This document shows positions 1-7,487 of a stretch of 11,241 bases of DNA, piece by piece. Location: positions 1 through 11,241 of the forward strand of contig MU657826.1 of assembly GCA_026770575.1 (NCBI GenBank), given 5' to 3'. Origin of the DNA: Pelagophyceae sp. CCMP2097 (lineage: Eukaryota; Sar; Pelagophyceae). Within the stretch, counting starts at the first letter, position 1, and every line of letters starts with the position of its first letter. The position numbers were made by a program, and so were the translations under genes. Under the pieces are notes generated by a model, which saw only the letters and a program-made list of their open reading frames with translations, had not been told where the DNA came from and did no database searches.

Positions 1-310
1 CGCAGCCGGCGCTGTCGCGAGTTTCTGAATCGCTCATACGGTGGCACCCATGTGTTTTGAGCAGCAGAGCGGGGCGAGCGTTCGCGCGACTACGATCGCC
101 CGCGTGCGCAAGCGCGAGCGGCGGTCGCCGCCGCCGCGGCTCTTCTCGTGCGACCGGTCGCGGCGGCTGCGGTCGCGGTCGCGCGAGTCCTCCCGAGTCG
201 GCGGCGCGGCTTGTCGCGGTCACCCCCACCGCGGTCACCGCTGCGGGCGCCGCCGCGGTCGCCGCCGCCGCTGCGGGCGCCGCCGCCTTCGCCGCGGGCG
301 CACCCTAGTC
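1..310. repeat. GC-rich low-complexity tract
   Basis: Strongly GC-rich sequence built from cgg/cgc/gcc-type steps. A direct repeat of gctgcgggcgccgccg occurs near 240 and again near 271. All frames are open here only because stop codons are rare in such sequence, and the translations are runs of Arg, Ala, Gly and Pro with no recognisable domain. It could be a CpG-rich promoter region or degenerate coding repeat; the sequence does not decide. Confidence 0.6.
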
Positions 311-619
311 GGGAGAGGCGCGCCGTTGGCACCGCCCGCCCGGGCGGCGCTGATCGGCGCGTGTAGAACAACTCTGCCTATGGGCCGGGCCGTACGAGCT
401 TGAATCGCATCATGCCATGATACGACTGCGCGCTTGTTGGGAACAATTGTGGGTAGGCTTAGATTGCAGAATCGCCCGACAACTTCGAGCCTCGGCCCCA
501 TACGGGCTTAAGCGGGGCCTAGGATACTTGGTCGCACTTTCAGTTGCATGTTTGCACTTTCAGTTACAGTTTTGAAGTTTGCACTTTCAGTTACGAGTTG
601 GATTTTGCTGAAGCCCTCT
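311..619. other. intergenic stretch holding a short repeat cluster
   Basis: No coding region is recognised here. The sequence shifts from GC-rich to mixed composition. The only structure seen is the cluster of three gcactttcagtt repeats, listed separately. Confidence 0.5.
534..592 (+). repeat. three copies of a 12-bp motif
   Basis: gcactttcagtt occurs exactly at 534-545, 554-565 and 581-592, spaced 20 and 27 bp apart; the last two are preceded by ttt and followed by ac. The irregular spacing looks more like clustered binding sites or a decayed minisatellite than a simple tandem array. No function can be assigned from sequence. Confidence 0.75.
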
Positions 620-640
620 AATGTGAGAGTAAGATAATGG
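620..640 (+). repeat. left arm of a 21-bp perfect inverted repeat
   Basis: The 21 bases here are the exact reverse complement of 8604-8624, about 8 kb away. This is far longer than chance would give between two such positions. The arm may be the terminal inverted repeat of a DNA element that was later interrupted by the retrotransposon at 1081-7483. No matching target duplication is visible outside the two arms. Confidence 0.7.
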
Positions 641-1076
641 CCAAAGTCAACCCGTTGCCTTTTGGTTCTTTAAACTTGAGCGAATCGACAGTGCCTGTCG
701 CCTTTCCCTTCTTAAAATATAAGATAATCGGCCTTGGGGGCTGTGTCTTCAGCCGTCCTTGTGCGACAAATATGGCAATGCAGTTGCCCGTCTTGTCCAA
801 GTGGTGCACTTTGGGGCCGTCCCGAGCTGTTGCGTCGCGACGAGCGTCGCCTAGAGGTCGCATCCGACGGCCATCGTCTCAGCGTGAACGGGCCGCTGAC
901 GGTGAAGTTCTTGAGCGCGCAAATTTGCAATCGCTTGCGAGTCCGCGTGATGCCTGGAGCGCGATCGTCTGCGCGCCGTCAGCGCCGCGGTGTGCCGTGG
1001 AGACGTGCAACCACGTCGCCGTCGCTGCGACGGTGAGCACCAGGTACCTCCGGGGTCCCAAGAATGGTCCCCCAAA
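641..1076. other. GC-rich flank left of the retrotransposon, no recognised gene
   Basis: Several overlapping plus-strand frames are open. The most protein-like run is about 840-950, inside a frame open from 734 to 1036. No domain is recognised, codon composition is not distinctive, and no splice pattern can be followed. It may be a host exon fragment or part of an older mobile element. A 17-bp stretch at 707-723 recurs with one mismatch at 8548-8564. Confidence 0.35.
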
Positions 1077-1080
1077 AAGG
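1077..1080. repeat. target site duplication AAGG (left)
   Basis: AAGG directly abuts the TG end of the left LTR and recurs at 7484-7487 directly after the CA end of the right LTR. A 4-bp duplication is within the 4-6 bp range typical of Ty3/gypsy integration. With only 4 bp the match alone is weak, but it falls exactly at the LTR ends. Confidence 0.7.
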
Positions 1081-1344
1081 TGTTACGCTGCGTCCCTAGG
1101 GACCCAGGACAGCGTAGTGCAAAATATGTTAGTTTGGTATGAGATGTTATGATGTCAAGAGAGATCTTCTTCTTCGGGTCGAAGGTGAAAGAATGTTCTT
1201 TTTCTGGAAATAGTTCGGAAATAATGTTCTTTCAACGGCCTTGGCGGTCGGCTTGTCATTTGTATTATCGTGGTCAACGGACTTGGTCAACGCACGGCAT
1301 GCAGGTGGACTTGTTTGAAGTCCGACTTAATACGGAACGTAACA
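1081..1344 (-). repeat. 3' LTR (relative to the element)
   Basis: It is collinear with 7220-7483 at a constant offset of 6139 and without indels. By eye 257 of 264 positions agree. It begins TGTTACG and ends CGTAACA, so its termini form a 7-bp inverted repeat with canonical TG/CA ends. The frame open at 1149-1472 and its twin at 7288-7566 are LTR sequence plus flank and are not genes. An aatgttcttt motif occurs twice inside the LTR. Confidence 0.95.
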
Positions 1345-1355
1345 CACCGCCCTTC
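1345..1355 (-). promoter_or_regulatory. candidate polypurine tract
   Basis: Read on the minus strand this is gaagggcggtg, directly 5' of the 3' LTR where the plus-strand primer of Ty3/gypsy elements lies. It is purine-rich but interrupted by one C and one T, so it is a weak tract. It overlaps the pol stop codon at 1354-1356, so coding sequence runs to within about 10 bp of the LTR. Confidence 0.5.
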
Positions 1356-1868
1356 AAAAGAAGAGTGGTTGCACGCCGTGCTTGTCATACACCGGTTGCG
1401 TCCATGGAGAGTCGCCCAGGAAGTAACTGCTACGAACATCCTCATAGGAAGCCGTTGCGATCTTTTCGATAACTGCCGCCACGTCGGTGTGCCCGCTGGC
1501 CGTGGTGTGTATGCAGAAATGCAATTCGTGGTTGTCCTTCGCCACCTTACGGCCATCTGCATAACACGTGTCGGAATAGGTGGGTCCGTCTGTGCTGTTC
1601 TGCACCGCAACGAGGTGGAACTGCTTCACGTCGAACGGCCGCATCATGCTTTTATCGTGGTAGGACGTGCAGCCAAGCGGCGTTTTGAGCGCGGGGCCGA
1701 TCGTGGAGTCTATGTTGCCAATGTTGTTCGTAATATACTGAACCGCGTCTGTACCGAAATCTGCTTCTGGTGTTAAATCCCAAGTCAAGACCGAAGATTG
1801 ATCATCGGAAATATGGTGGATGAACTGGGCGCGGGGTGTCTGTTGGTTTTCACCGGCCGCTTGCATTT

Positions 1869-1946
1869 TGCCGACTTGCCAGTTCTTGCGGACCAGCCTG
1901 ATCGTATGGATGATATCGTTTCCAATGTTGAGGTCGTCCAAGTTTG
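1869..1946 (-). repeat. second copy of a duplicated module in the pol C-terminal extension
   Basis: It encodes the LDDLNIG...RKNWQVG segment (pol residues about 529-556). It matches 2386-2463 at both DNA and protein level: 21 of 37 aligned residues are identical to the first copy by my count. The shared pattern, Gly plus hydrophobic strands plus a WQVG turn, resembles small SH3-like or chromo-like barrels at the integrase C-terminus of some Ty3/gypsy elements; that assignment is inference. Confidence 0.8.
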
Positions 1947-2385
1947 AAAGCGGTATTGCTTTTATGGTCAGGGTGCTGGATCCTTTCGACGGGGCAGCTG
2001 GGCAGTCGGCCGTAATCATATCAGCAGAGAGCGTGTCTATCACCCCTTCGTCTTTTATGCACTCCATGGACTTGATTGGAGTTGTCTGTTCTTCTTCCGC
2101 AATCACCGCCACGACACGTTTTTCTGCAACTAATTGTTGTAAAAAAAAATAGATTGTGGCAATTGACCATTTTTCAACAGAGAAAACGTGGTGTGGATGA
2201 TCTAATTCGGATGAACAGTCTCTGTGACTTCGCGATGTGCCCGTGCTGGTGTCGAGAAATAACCTCTTGCCTTTTTTGGGGTCAAGAAATGTTTTTTCAT
2301 AAACTCGATTTTTGACGTTGTTCGAATAACCATTCCATAAATTTAAGTGGACAGTCTGACGATCTTCGTCGGTTGCGAGTACTTC

Positions 2386-2463
2386 TCCGACTTGCCAATC
2401 CTTGCGAGCTCGTCCAATTGTATAAATGACTTTGTCTCCAATATTGAGGTCGTCCAGACTTGA
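2386..2463 (-). repeat. first copy of a duplicated module in the pol C-terminal extension
   Basis: It encodes LDDLNIGDKVIYTIG...RKDWQVG (pol residues about 358-385), about 516 bp from its partner at 1869-1946. This copy keeps the more regular alternation of charged and hydrophobic residues and continues into a strand ending HLNLWNGYS. It probably retains the ancestral fold, while the second copy has drifted. Confidence 0.8.
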
Positions 2464-3540
2464 CGGCGGTGGTGCTATCAAGCTCGGAATTTCACTGAAT
2501 TGCTTTGCCGAACTAGTAGGACGGTCGCTAGTGGGTTGTGCCGGCTCCTTAAAGTCTACTGTTAAGAACTCTTCTCCTGGTCGATATTTCCGTAAGCGCG
2601 AAGCTGCAATGCCGGATTTCTTGTCCCCTGATCGTGTGTGACGAAGATCGAAGACATTTGAGGAGATGGTTCCTTCGGCATTGACGTGTGGACCAATGAT
2701 AAGGTATGGGCCATAATATTGATCGATGAGCTTGCTGCTAATCCCCGGAACAGTCGTCCTTTGGTGGAGTAGCACGTAATCCCCTTTAAAGTATTCAAGT
2801 GGCAATTTATCCGCAGCTCGCCGTGCTATCCACTTAGCTTGTTCTCGTTGACGGTATTTATCCACCGCTTTTTGCGTCTTCTCAAGTCGATGTACGATGG
2901 AGTTGAGTAATGTTTGAATCTCTTTATCATCAGATCGTGTTTCCAAATTTAAATACGTCGAACGATCCAAAGTAATGTCTTGAGGAAGTCGAGGATGTCG
3001 GCCGTGGAATAGATAATAAGCTGTAACGTCCCCTAAACCGTCTAGTGGCGTAAGATTGTAAGCCATTGCGAATTCAGGAAGATAAGTGCCCCAATCATCT
3101 TTATTCGCGTTGATGAAGATGCGCATTTGCGACAGCAAAAGGCGATGCGAACGTTCGTTTTTTCCGTTCGTCTGGGGATGCCAAACTGAAGTAAACGTTT
3201 GCTTTATCTTAAGCAATTTGTTGATATTGGTGACGATGTAATATTGTCCTCGTTTCGTTTTCAACGTTTTACCCTGAATGCAATCTAAAATAATGCGTAG
3301 CAAGAGCGGGTCTTCTCGTTGGGATTTAAAGATATCTTGAAGAGATGGATCAAGAGGACGATCAAGCGATGCTGGTGAATTTGGTAATAAATGCACCAGC
3401 TTGACTGTTGCAGGCGTTTTGTCCAAAATGTCTTCTTTAGCGAAATAGACATTTAACTTGTCGTCGCCATCTAAAGCTGGAGTTGCATTTCTAGACAAAG
3501 CGTCTGTCGCTGGGATCGTGGCGTGGCACACGTTGAAATC

Positions 3541-4422
3541 TTATTCCGATAATTTTAGTACCCAACGTGCGTACATGCTAGACGAAAGGTCTTGTCGCCA
3601 GCGTCGTTCTGCAGGTGCCGTTGTTCGGCTTAAATAAGCGCAAATTTGCATTTGGCCGTCACCCCCGCCCTTCTGAAGAAGAATTGCGCCAAAACCAAGC
3701 TGAAAAGTGCGCGGTTGGCGTGGGTTGCATTTAATTGGTGGCGCATCACCCGTCGGTATAAAGTGCTCGCACTTGTCTGTGAATGGTAAAGCAGCTGCTG
3801 GTTGGACAAAAACTGGTTCATAATTGCGAATTAGAGCAGTAATGTCGGCTTGTTGCTTCACTGACAAGTATGAATTTATCGAGAGTCGTGTTACGAAATC
3901 GTCTGCTACAATCTCTTTCGTTTCCATATAACACGGAATGTCTAAATAGTTACCTTGATCTTGCTGTAAGAGCCCAATACGATGGTCTTTCAATTCTGCG
4001 TTGAGGTGGTCCAGCTCGTCTTGAGTAAGTGCCAACAAACCCTCCATTATAGATGAGACAAGGCCTTTCTCGTTGGAGCTGCCCATTGTTGTGTGAGTCT
4101 CGTCCCGGAAGACTAAAGTGTTACAGCAAGCAAGAACCGATGCGACCGCGAGTACTGCCAAAGCTGTAATAATGCGCCGACCGGACTTCAATGAACGAGT
4201 TTCTTTTTCCTTTAAAGTTGACCCTGAATTTTGCACCACATTAGAAGTCGGCGGGACGTTGGCGTTGACTTCAAGAACAGGTTCCAACATAATTGGATCG
4301 TGTGTCGCGTTGATGGCCAATAATGTCGTCTGATTGGTTTCCTTTGGCAAGTCACCATATAGGATGGGCGAAAGTGCGTCGCTGGTTTGGGAATTCAAAT
4401 AATTGTCGACGACATTCTGCAT
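3541..4422 (-). pseudogene. pol, RT/RNase H part with the catalytic core deleted
   Basis: The frame is open for 293 codons from an ATG at 4422. Residues 212-234 (LPFTDKCEHFIPTGDAPPIK and following) match the lead-in to a Ty3/gypsy reverse transcriptase. At about residue 238 the sequence jumps to FGAILLQ...YLSR...AERRW (residues 244-275), which is the start of RNase H. The RT fingers and palm, including the YxDD box, are missing. A second jump near residues 276-284 skips the middle of RNase H and rejoins at ARWVLKLSE. The next codon is TAA where an aromatic residue is usual, then DFN...TDALSR continues in the same frame in the next entry. Both gaps preserve the frame. Residues 84-101 form a hydrophobic run in the protease-RT linker. 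The frame differs by one base from the protease frame upstream. Confidence 0.88.
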
Positions 4423-5540
4423 TGTTGTCGTGTGTAATGTGAGATCGGATGACGTGGTCCACTGTCAGGTCGAAGATTGTAGAAACGCATGTAACCTTCC
4501 GCACGTGCGAATAAGTGTCAAAATTCGAGTTCGTTTCGGCCACACTTCTCATTGGAGCTTGTCCAAGTTCGACGCGGATAATCGGATTTAGGTTGTTGAG
4601 AGTGATGTGAGGTGCCGGACTTGAATAATCGATCACCATGCCGACTTTCCTGATGGTATCGACGTTGAAAAGAACGTCACACGAAAAGTTTCCTTTAAGA
4701 ATAAGTGCCGTGATGTTAATGTGCGGCGAATTTTGTCTATTCGAACCAAATGTAATGTCCAGTTCTCTAATAATGCCCAAAGAAATTATTTCGTCGCAAC
4801 CGGCCCCTATTAACTTTGGTATTTCTCCGTCCTGAACTGTTTCTAAAACTTCTCCCATTGGTTCAAGATATTGTCGATAAAATGCCTCAGAAATGAGCGT
4901 GTGCGGAGCCTCGTTGTTCGCGTCAATGCCGATGTGCGTGTTGATTGGACAGGAACTTATAAAACCTTTAACGTACGCCGCCGGCGTTCTTGGCAATAAT
5001 AATCCAGTTGAAACTTCCTGAACCGAATTGCCAACCACTTTATTTATGCCGACAATCCTGACCTTCAAAGTCATTTCGTTCTTAGTCGGTTCTTTTGCCT
5101 TGTCTGAAGTGAGTTCCTTTTTCTCTAGAAGGTCCAAAACCACTTTGGATAATTTGTCCATCTTCCCGTTCATCTCGTCGAGGCTTTTGGATTGTGAGTC
5201 ACTTCTGCTCAGATTAGGTTGTGTGTCGCCCCTAAAAGCCTTCCGCCGATTTCTTGTTTGTGGAATTGAATTTGAAGTAGTAGACTCAGACGAAGCGAGT
5301 TCACTGATAATTTCTTTGCTGCGAGTTGGTTCTTGAGAAAAGCTGGGCGCTGCCATCCATTCGTGAGCAGATGTGTGCACGAAACGGCAATCTTTCCCTC
5401 GTGGGCAGCTGCCATTTTTGGCAAAAGCAAAACAAAGTCCAGGTATCCTTTGAAAGGGCCTATTTTCTTCCGCCACAGCTTGAACGCGTCGATGTGGGCT
5501 TGAACCGCGCTTAAGATCGTCGTGAGTAGAAGGTCCGGTC
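4352..5540 (-). pseudogene. gag/pro region: CCCH zinc finger and aspartic-protease-like domain
   Basis: The open frame runs from 5617 to a stop at 4352, but meaningful homology begins only after the gag frame ends near 5540. In numbering from 5617, C62-x8-C71-x5-C77-x3-H81 (CFAFAKNGSCPRGKDCRFVH) is a CCCH finger where most Ty3/gypsy Gags have a CCHC knuckle. Then comes a Ser/Thr/Lys-rich linker (about 90-180) and a retropepsin-like domain (about 185-345). IGIDANN at 229-235 stands where the DTG/DSG active site is expected, and a DVLFNVDTIRKVGMVID block (314-330) matches the second half of the fold. Only the Asp of the catalytic triad is kept, so activity is doubtful. The frame shifts by one base at both ends. 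The upstream change could be a programmed -1 shift, but I see no X XXY YYZ heptamer there. Confidence 0.75.
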
Positions 5541-6228
5541 CCACCGTCAGTTTCAAAGCACGTGATTTGTTCGACTCTTGTGATAACTTCATGGTAGCGT
5601 CTGCGTCTTCGACACATTCAACAAAATTTTCATATTTGTCCAGAGCTATTTCCTCTTTGTCGGTTGAAGTAATTTTGAGTGAAAGTTGCAGGCTCCACGT
5701 CATGTTTCTGAGGTCACCACGAAGTCCTTGCGTGAATTTCTGCATAACTTCAATCGGCGGCTTAATAACTGCCAGTGTAAGTTGGGAGAAATCCCGTACA
5801 AGTTTCTTTACTCGAGCCTGCCAGGCCGATACAGACTCTTCGTCCCCTTGCCTCATATCCATCCACTGGTGGACGAACCGATCAGAACGCAGCGAGCTGT
5901 TGGCTTCAAACTTATTTTCCATTTTGATAAGGAGCTCGTCCAACAATTCGTTATTCCAAGCACCTAAAAGTACTGCGAAATCCGGAATTCCCGGAACTGG
6001 TGGCGGTTTCGCAGTCACATAAGGTGCCTGAAAATCCCGGACGTCCGTGGCCCGAGCTGCATCAACTTTGGACTCAAATATAACAATTTACTGTTCAGCT
6101 AAAAGCTTGTGTGCATTCGCTTTACGGAAGCATCTAAATTGTCGGAACCATTCTCCTGGATCTTCCGTCCTCTCGCTAATTTTCTTGTCGAGCCCATCGA
6201 AACTGTTGATGTTGATGCTCGAAGACAT
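5541..6228 (-). pseudogene. gag (capsid), with an internal stop
   Basis: The ATG at 6228 begins MSSSININSFDGL, followed by DPGEWFRQFRCFRKANAHK, an opening typical of retrotransposon Gag. A TAA at 6088-6090 interrupts the frame. It then continues unbroken as IVIFESKVDAARATDV and runs through the capsid core, including FVHQWMDMRQGDEESVSAWQ and a KKLVRDF helix, the retrotrans_gag pattern. Apparent starts at 6297 and 6018 are GTG codons within the open frame; the ATG at 6228 is the best initiator seen. Gag homology fades near 5541, where the downstream zinc finger is read one base back. Together with the next entry it would encode capsid plus nucleic-acid-binding finger. As it stands the stop would leave only 46 residues unless read through. 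Confidence 0.82.
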
Positions 6229-6469
6229 TTTCTGTGCTAAAGGTGTTCCTGTAGCGGCGACTGGAGTAAAAGGAAACTGCGGTACTGCAGTTGCCACAGG
6301 TGTGTGTTAACGAAGTTCTCTAAGAGCTCGTCGGACTACAAGCCTTTGAAGTCTTGCTAGTGCTTGTTTATGGATCTCAGCAGCTGTAAGATCAATCTTG
6401 ACAAGATTTGATTTCGACTTAACACGACTTTGATTTCAGCGATGCTTGTCGCTAAAATTCGGCGAGCTA

Positions 6470-6902
6470 ATTTCAGCGATTAGTAAAGGTTGTCGTTCGC
6501 TTATTTCAGTGATTGACGAGGTTGTTGGTCGATTATTTCAGCGACCGATAAAGTTCTTTGGTCTATTATTTCAGCGATCGATAAAGTATTTTGTCGAATA
6601 TTTCAGCGATCAATAAAGTTCTTGGTCGATTATTTCAGCGACTGATAAAGTTCCTGGTCGCTTAATTTCAGCGACCAATAAAGTTCCTGGTCGGTTATTT
6701 CAGCGACCTATAAAGTTCCTGGTCGGTTATTTCAGCGACCTATAAATGACAACCGTGTGTCTACTCAGCAATGTAACTGTGCCGCCAGCGGGAACTGAAC
6801 CCTAAACTATTTCTTGGTCGATTATTTCAGCAACCGATAAATGACAACAGATGTGTCTACTCAGCAATGTAACTGTGCCGCCAGCGGGAATTGAACCTTA
6901 AA
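6470..6902. repeat. minisatellite, unit about 32-33 bp
   Basis: Units start with tatttcagcga (or a variant) at about 6502, 6534, 6567, 6599, 6631, 6663, 6696, 6728 and 6823, with a more degenerate unit before 6502. Typical content is tatttcagcgacc, a taaagttcc core, then tggtcgg. The spacing is 32-33 bp until 6728, where a longer 95-bp higher-order unit is duplicated. Neighbouring units are most alike toward the right side, suggesting that recent expansion took place there. Confidence 0.88.
6728..6902. repeat. duplicated 95-bp higher-order unit
   Basis: The unit at 6728-6822 (tatttcag..., taaatgacaac, tctactcagcaatgtaactg, then the ccgccagcggga stretch) is repeated at 6823-6902 with few changes. 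The duplicated block includes one 32-bp satellite unit plus about 60 bp of unrelated sequence, so it arose after the satellite was in place. Confidence 0.85.
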
Positions 6903-7200
6903 GTCACCAAGACTTTTTTAAAACAGCTTCAGCGATAAGAATGTTCTTTCCGTGGAAAATGCCCAGAAAGCGTGTTCTTTTCGATCACTCTTGAAGCTCC
7001 AAGGCCCTAGCCGCGTGGTCGACGCGGAACCAGGGCTTAGGGAGGAGGATGCCGGTGGTGCTGGCGACGCCGGTGATCCCGCGCTGAGCCGCCTTGTACC
7101 TTACTGGCAGCGAGGGCAGCGCAGCTCTAAAGTCGAAGACACTGGAAACTCCAAACAGCGCGACGCGGTGACACCCCGCCCCTCCGAAGATAATCAGGTC

Positions 7201-7217
7201 CGTACACAAGCCCCCCA
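7201..7217 (-). promoter_or_regulatory. candidate primer binding site position
   Basis: On the minus strand the sequence after the 5' LTR reads ttt then ggggggcttgtgtacgg, giving a TGG start 2 bp inside the LTR end, where tRNA-primed elements carry their binding site. I do not recognise the complementary tRNA, and the adjacent LTR end is mutated (TT for TG on the plus strand). The position is expected; the identity is unproven. Confidence 0.3.
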
Positions 7218-7219
7218 AA

Positions 7220-7483
7220 TTTTACGCTGCGTCCCTAGTGACCCAGGGCAGCGTAGTGCAATATATGTTAGTTTGGTATGAGATGTTATGATGTCAAGAG
7301 AGATCCTCTTCTTCGGATCGAAGGTGAAAGAATGTTCTTTTCCTGGAAATAGTTCGGAAATAATGTTCTTTCAACGGCCTTGGCGGTCGGCTTGTCATTT
7401 GTATTATCGTGGTCAACGGACTTGGTCAACGCACGGCATGCAGGTGGACTTGTTTGAAGTCCGACTTAATACGGAACGTAACA
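7220..7483 (-). repeat. 5' LTR (relative to the element)
   Basis: This is the partner of 1081-1344. Differences from the other copy are single bases only, mostly in the first 130 bp, including the terminal G at the second position changed to T. This LTR would carry the promoter for leftward transcription. No AATAAA or strong TATA element stands out. Confidence 0.95.
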
Positions 7484-7487
7484 AAGG
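7484..7487. repeat. target site duplication AAGG (right)
   Basis: It matches 1077-1080. With one copy removed, the flanks join into a host sequence that carries ggtccc-type motifs on both sides of the junction, as expected for a single interrupted locus. Confidence 0.7.

Larger units (their letters stand above)
1354..3540 (-). pseudogene. pol, integrase part: integrase remnant plus long C-terminal extension
   Basis: This continues the RNase H frame after a TAA at 3541-3543, so the apparent GTG start at 3531 is not a real one. Numbering from 3531, residues 8-14 are the TDALSR motif that ends RNase H. Residues 114-159 match the end of the integrase core, with HPQTNGKNER supplying the catalytic Glu (E126) and then a DW...AYN block. 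Residues 271-276 (QYYGPY) are the GPY/F module. The HHCC zinc-binding region and the first two catalytic Asp are absent: linker-like sequence near residue 101 joins directly to the late core. After the integrase, residues about 358-395 and 529-566 are two copies of a small module (see the repeats at 2386 and 1869). Residues about 580-725 match nothing I recognise. The stop lies 10 bp from the LTR, so the 3' end is complete. It cannot act as an integrase. Confidence 0.88.
6229..7219 (-). other. long untranslated leader of the retrotransposon
   Basis: About 990 bp separate the right LTR from the gag ATG. Read in transcript order it holds a primer-binding position, a GC-rich segment (about 7218-6985), a short LTR-like piece (6958-6939) and a minisatellite (about 6902-6470). 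This is long for a gypsy leader and more structured than the rest of the element. No gene is convincing in it; the minus frame open at 6985-7218 matches nothing recognised. Confidence 0.6.
1081..7483 (-). mobile_element. Ty3/gypsy-type LTR retrotransposon, defective, with both LTRs
   Basis: Two 264-bp direct repeats bound an internal region of 5875 bp whose minus strand encodes Gag, a protease region, RNase H motifs and an integrase with a GPY module. The RT/RNase H-before-integrase order marks it as Ty3/gypsy rather than Ty1/copia. LTR termini are TGTTACG...CGTAACA, an inverted pair, although the right copy has TT instead of TG at its left end. Seven mismatches between LTRs suggest a fairly young insertion. 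The copy is not autonomous: it has a stop in gag, a stop in pol, two frame changes, and deletions removing the RT active site and two of three integrase catalytic residues. Transcription would run from the right LTR leftward. Confidence 0.93.

Noticed and set aside
41..403. Plus-strand open frame of 120 codons in the GC-rich tract
   Set aside because: Arg/Gly-rich low complexity, overlapped by open frames on both strands; expected from stop-poor GC-rich DNA.
637..1152. Plus-strand open frame of 171 codons running into the left LTR
   Set aside because: Its end lies in the LTR and its body has no recognisable domain; a second overlapping frame is equally open.
1270..1776. Plus-strand open frame across the LTR/pol boundary
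   Set aside because: Antisense shadow of pol and LTR.
5437..5617. Programmed -1 frameshift between gag and the zinc finger/protease
   Set aside because: No canonical slippery heptamer or clear downstream stem seen; an ordinary indel in a decayed copy is as likely.
6868..6897. tRNA-like B box (ggttcaattcc on the minus strand)
   Set aside because: It matches the B-box consensus but has no matching T-stem, anticodon arm or acceptor stem around it; it is part of the duplicated leader unit.
6470..6902. CRISPR array
   Set aside because: Units are contiguous 32-33-bp tandem copies with no unique spacers, inside a eukaryotic retroelement.
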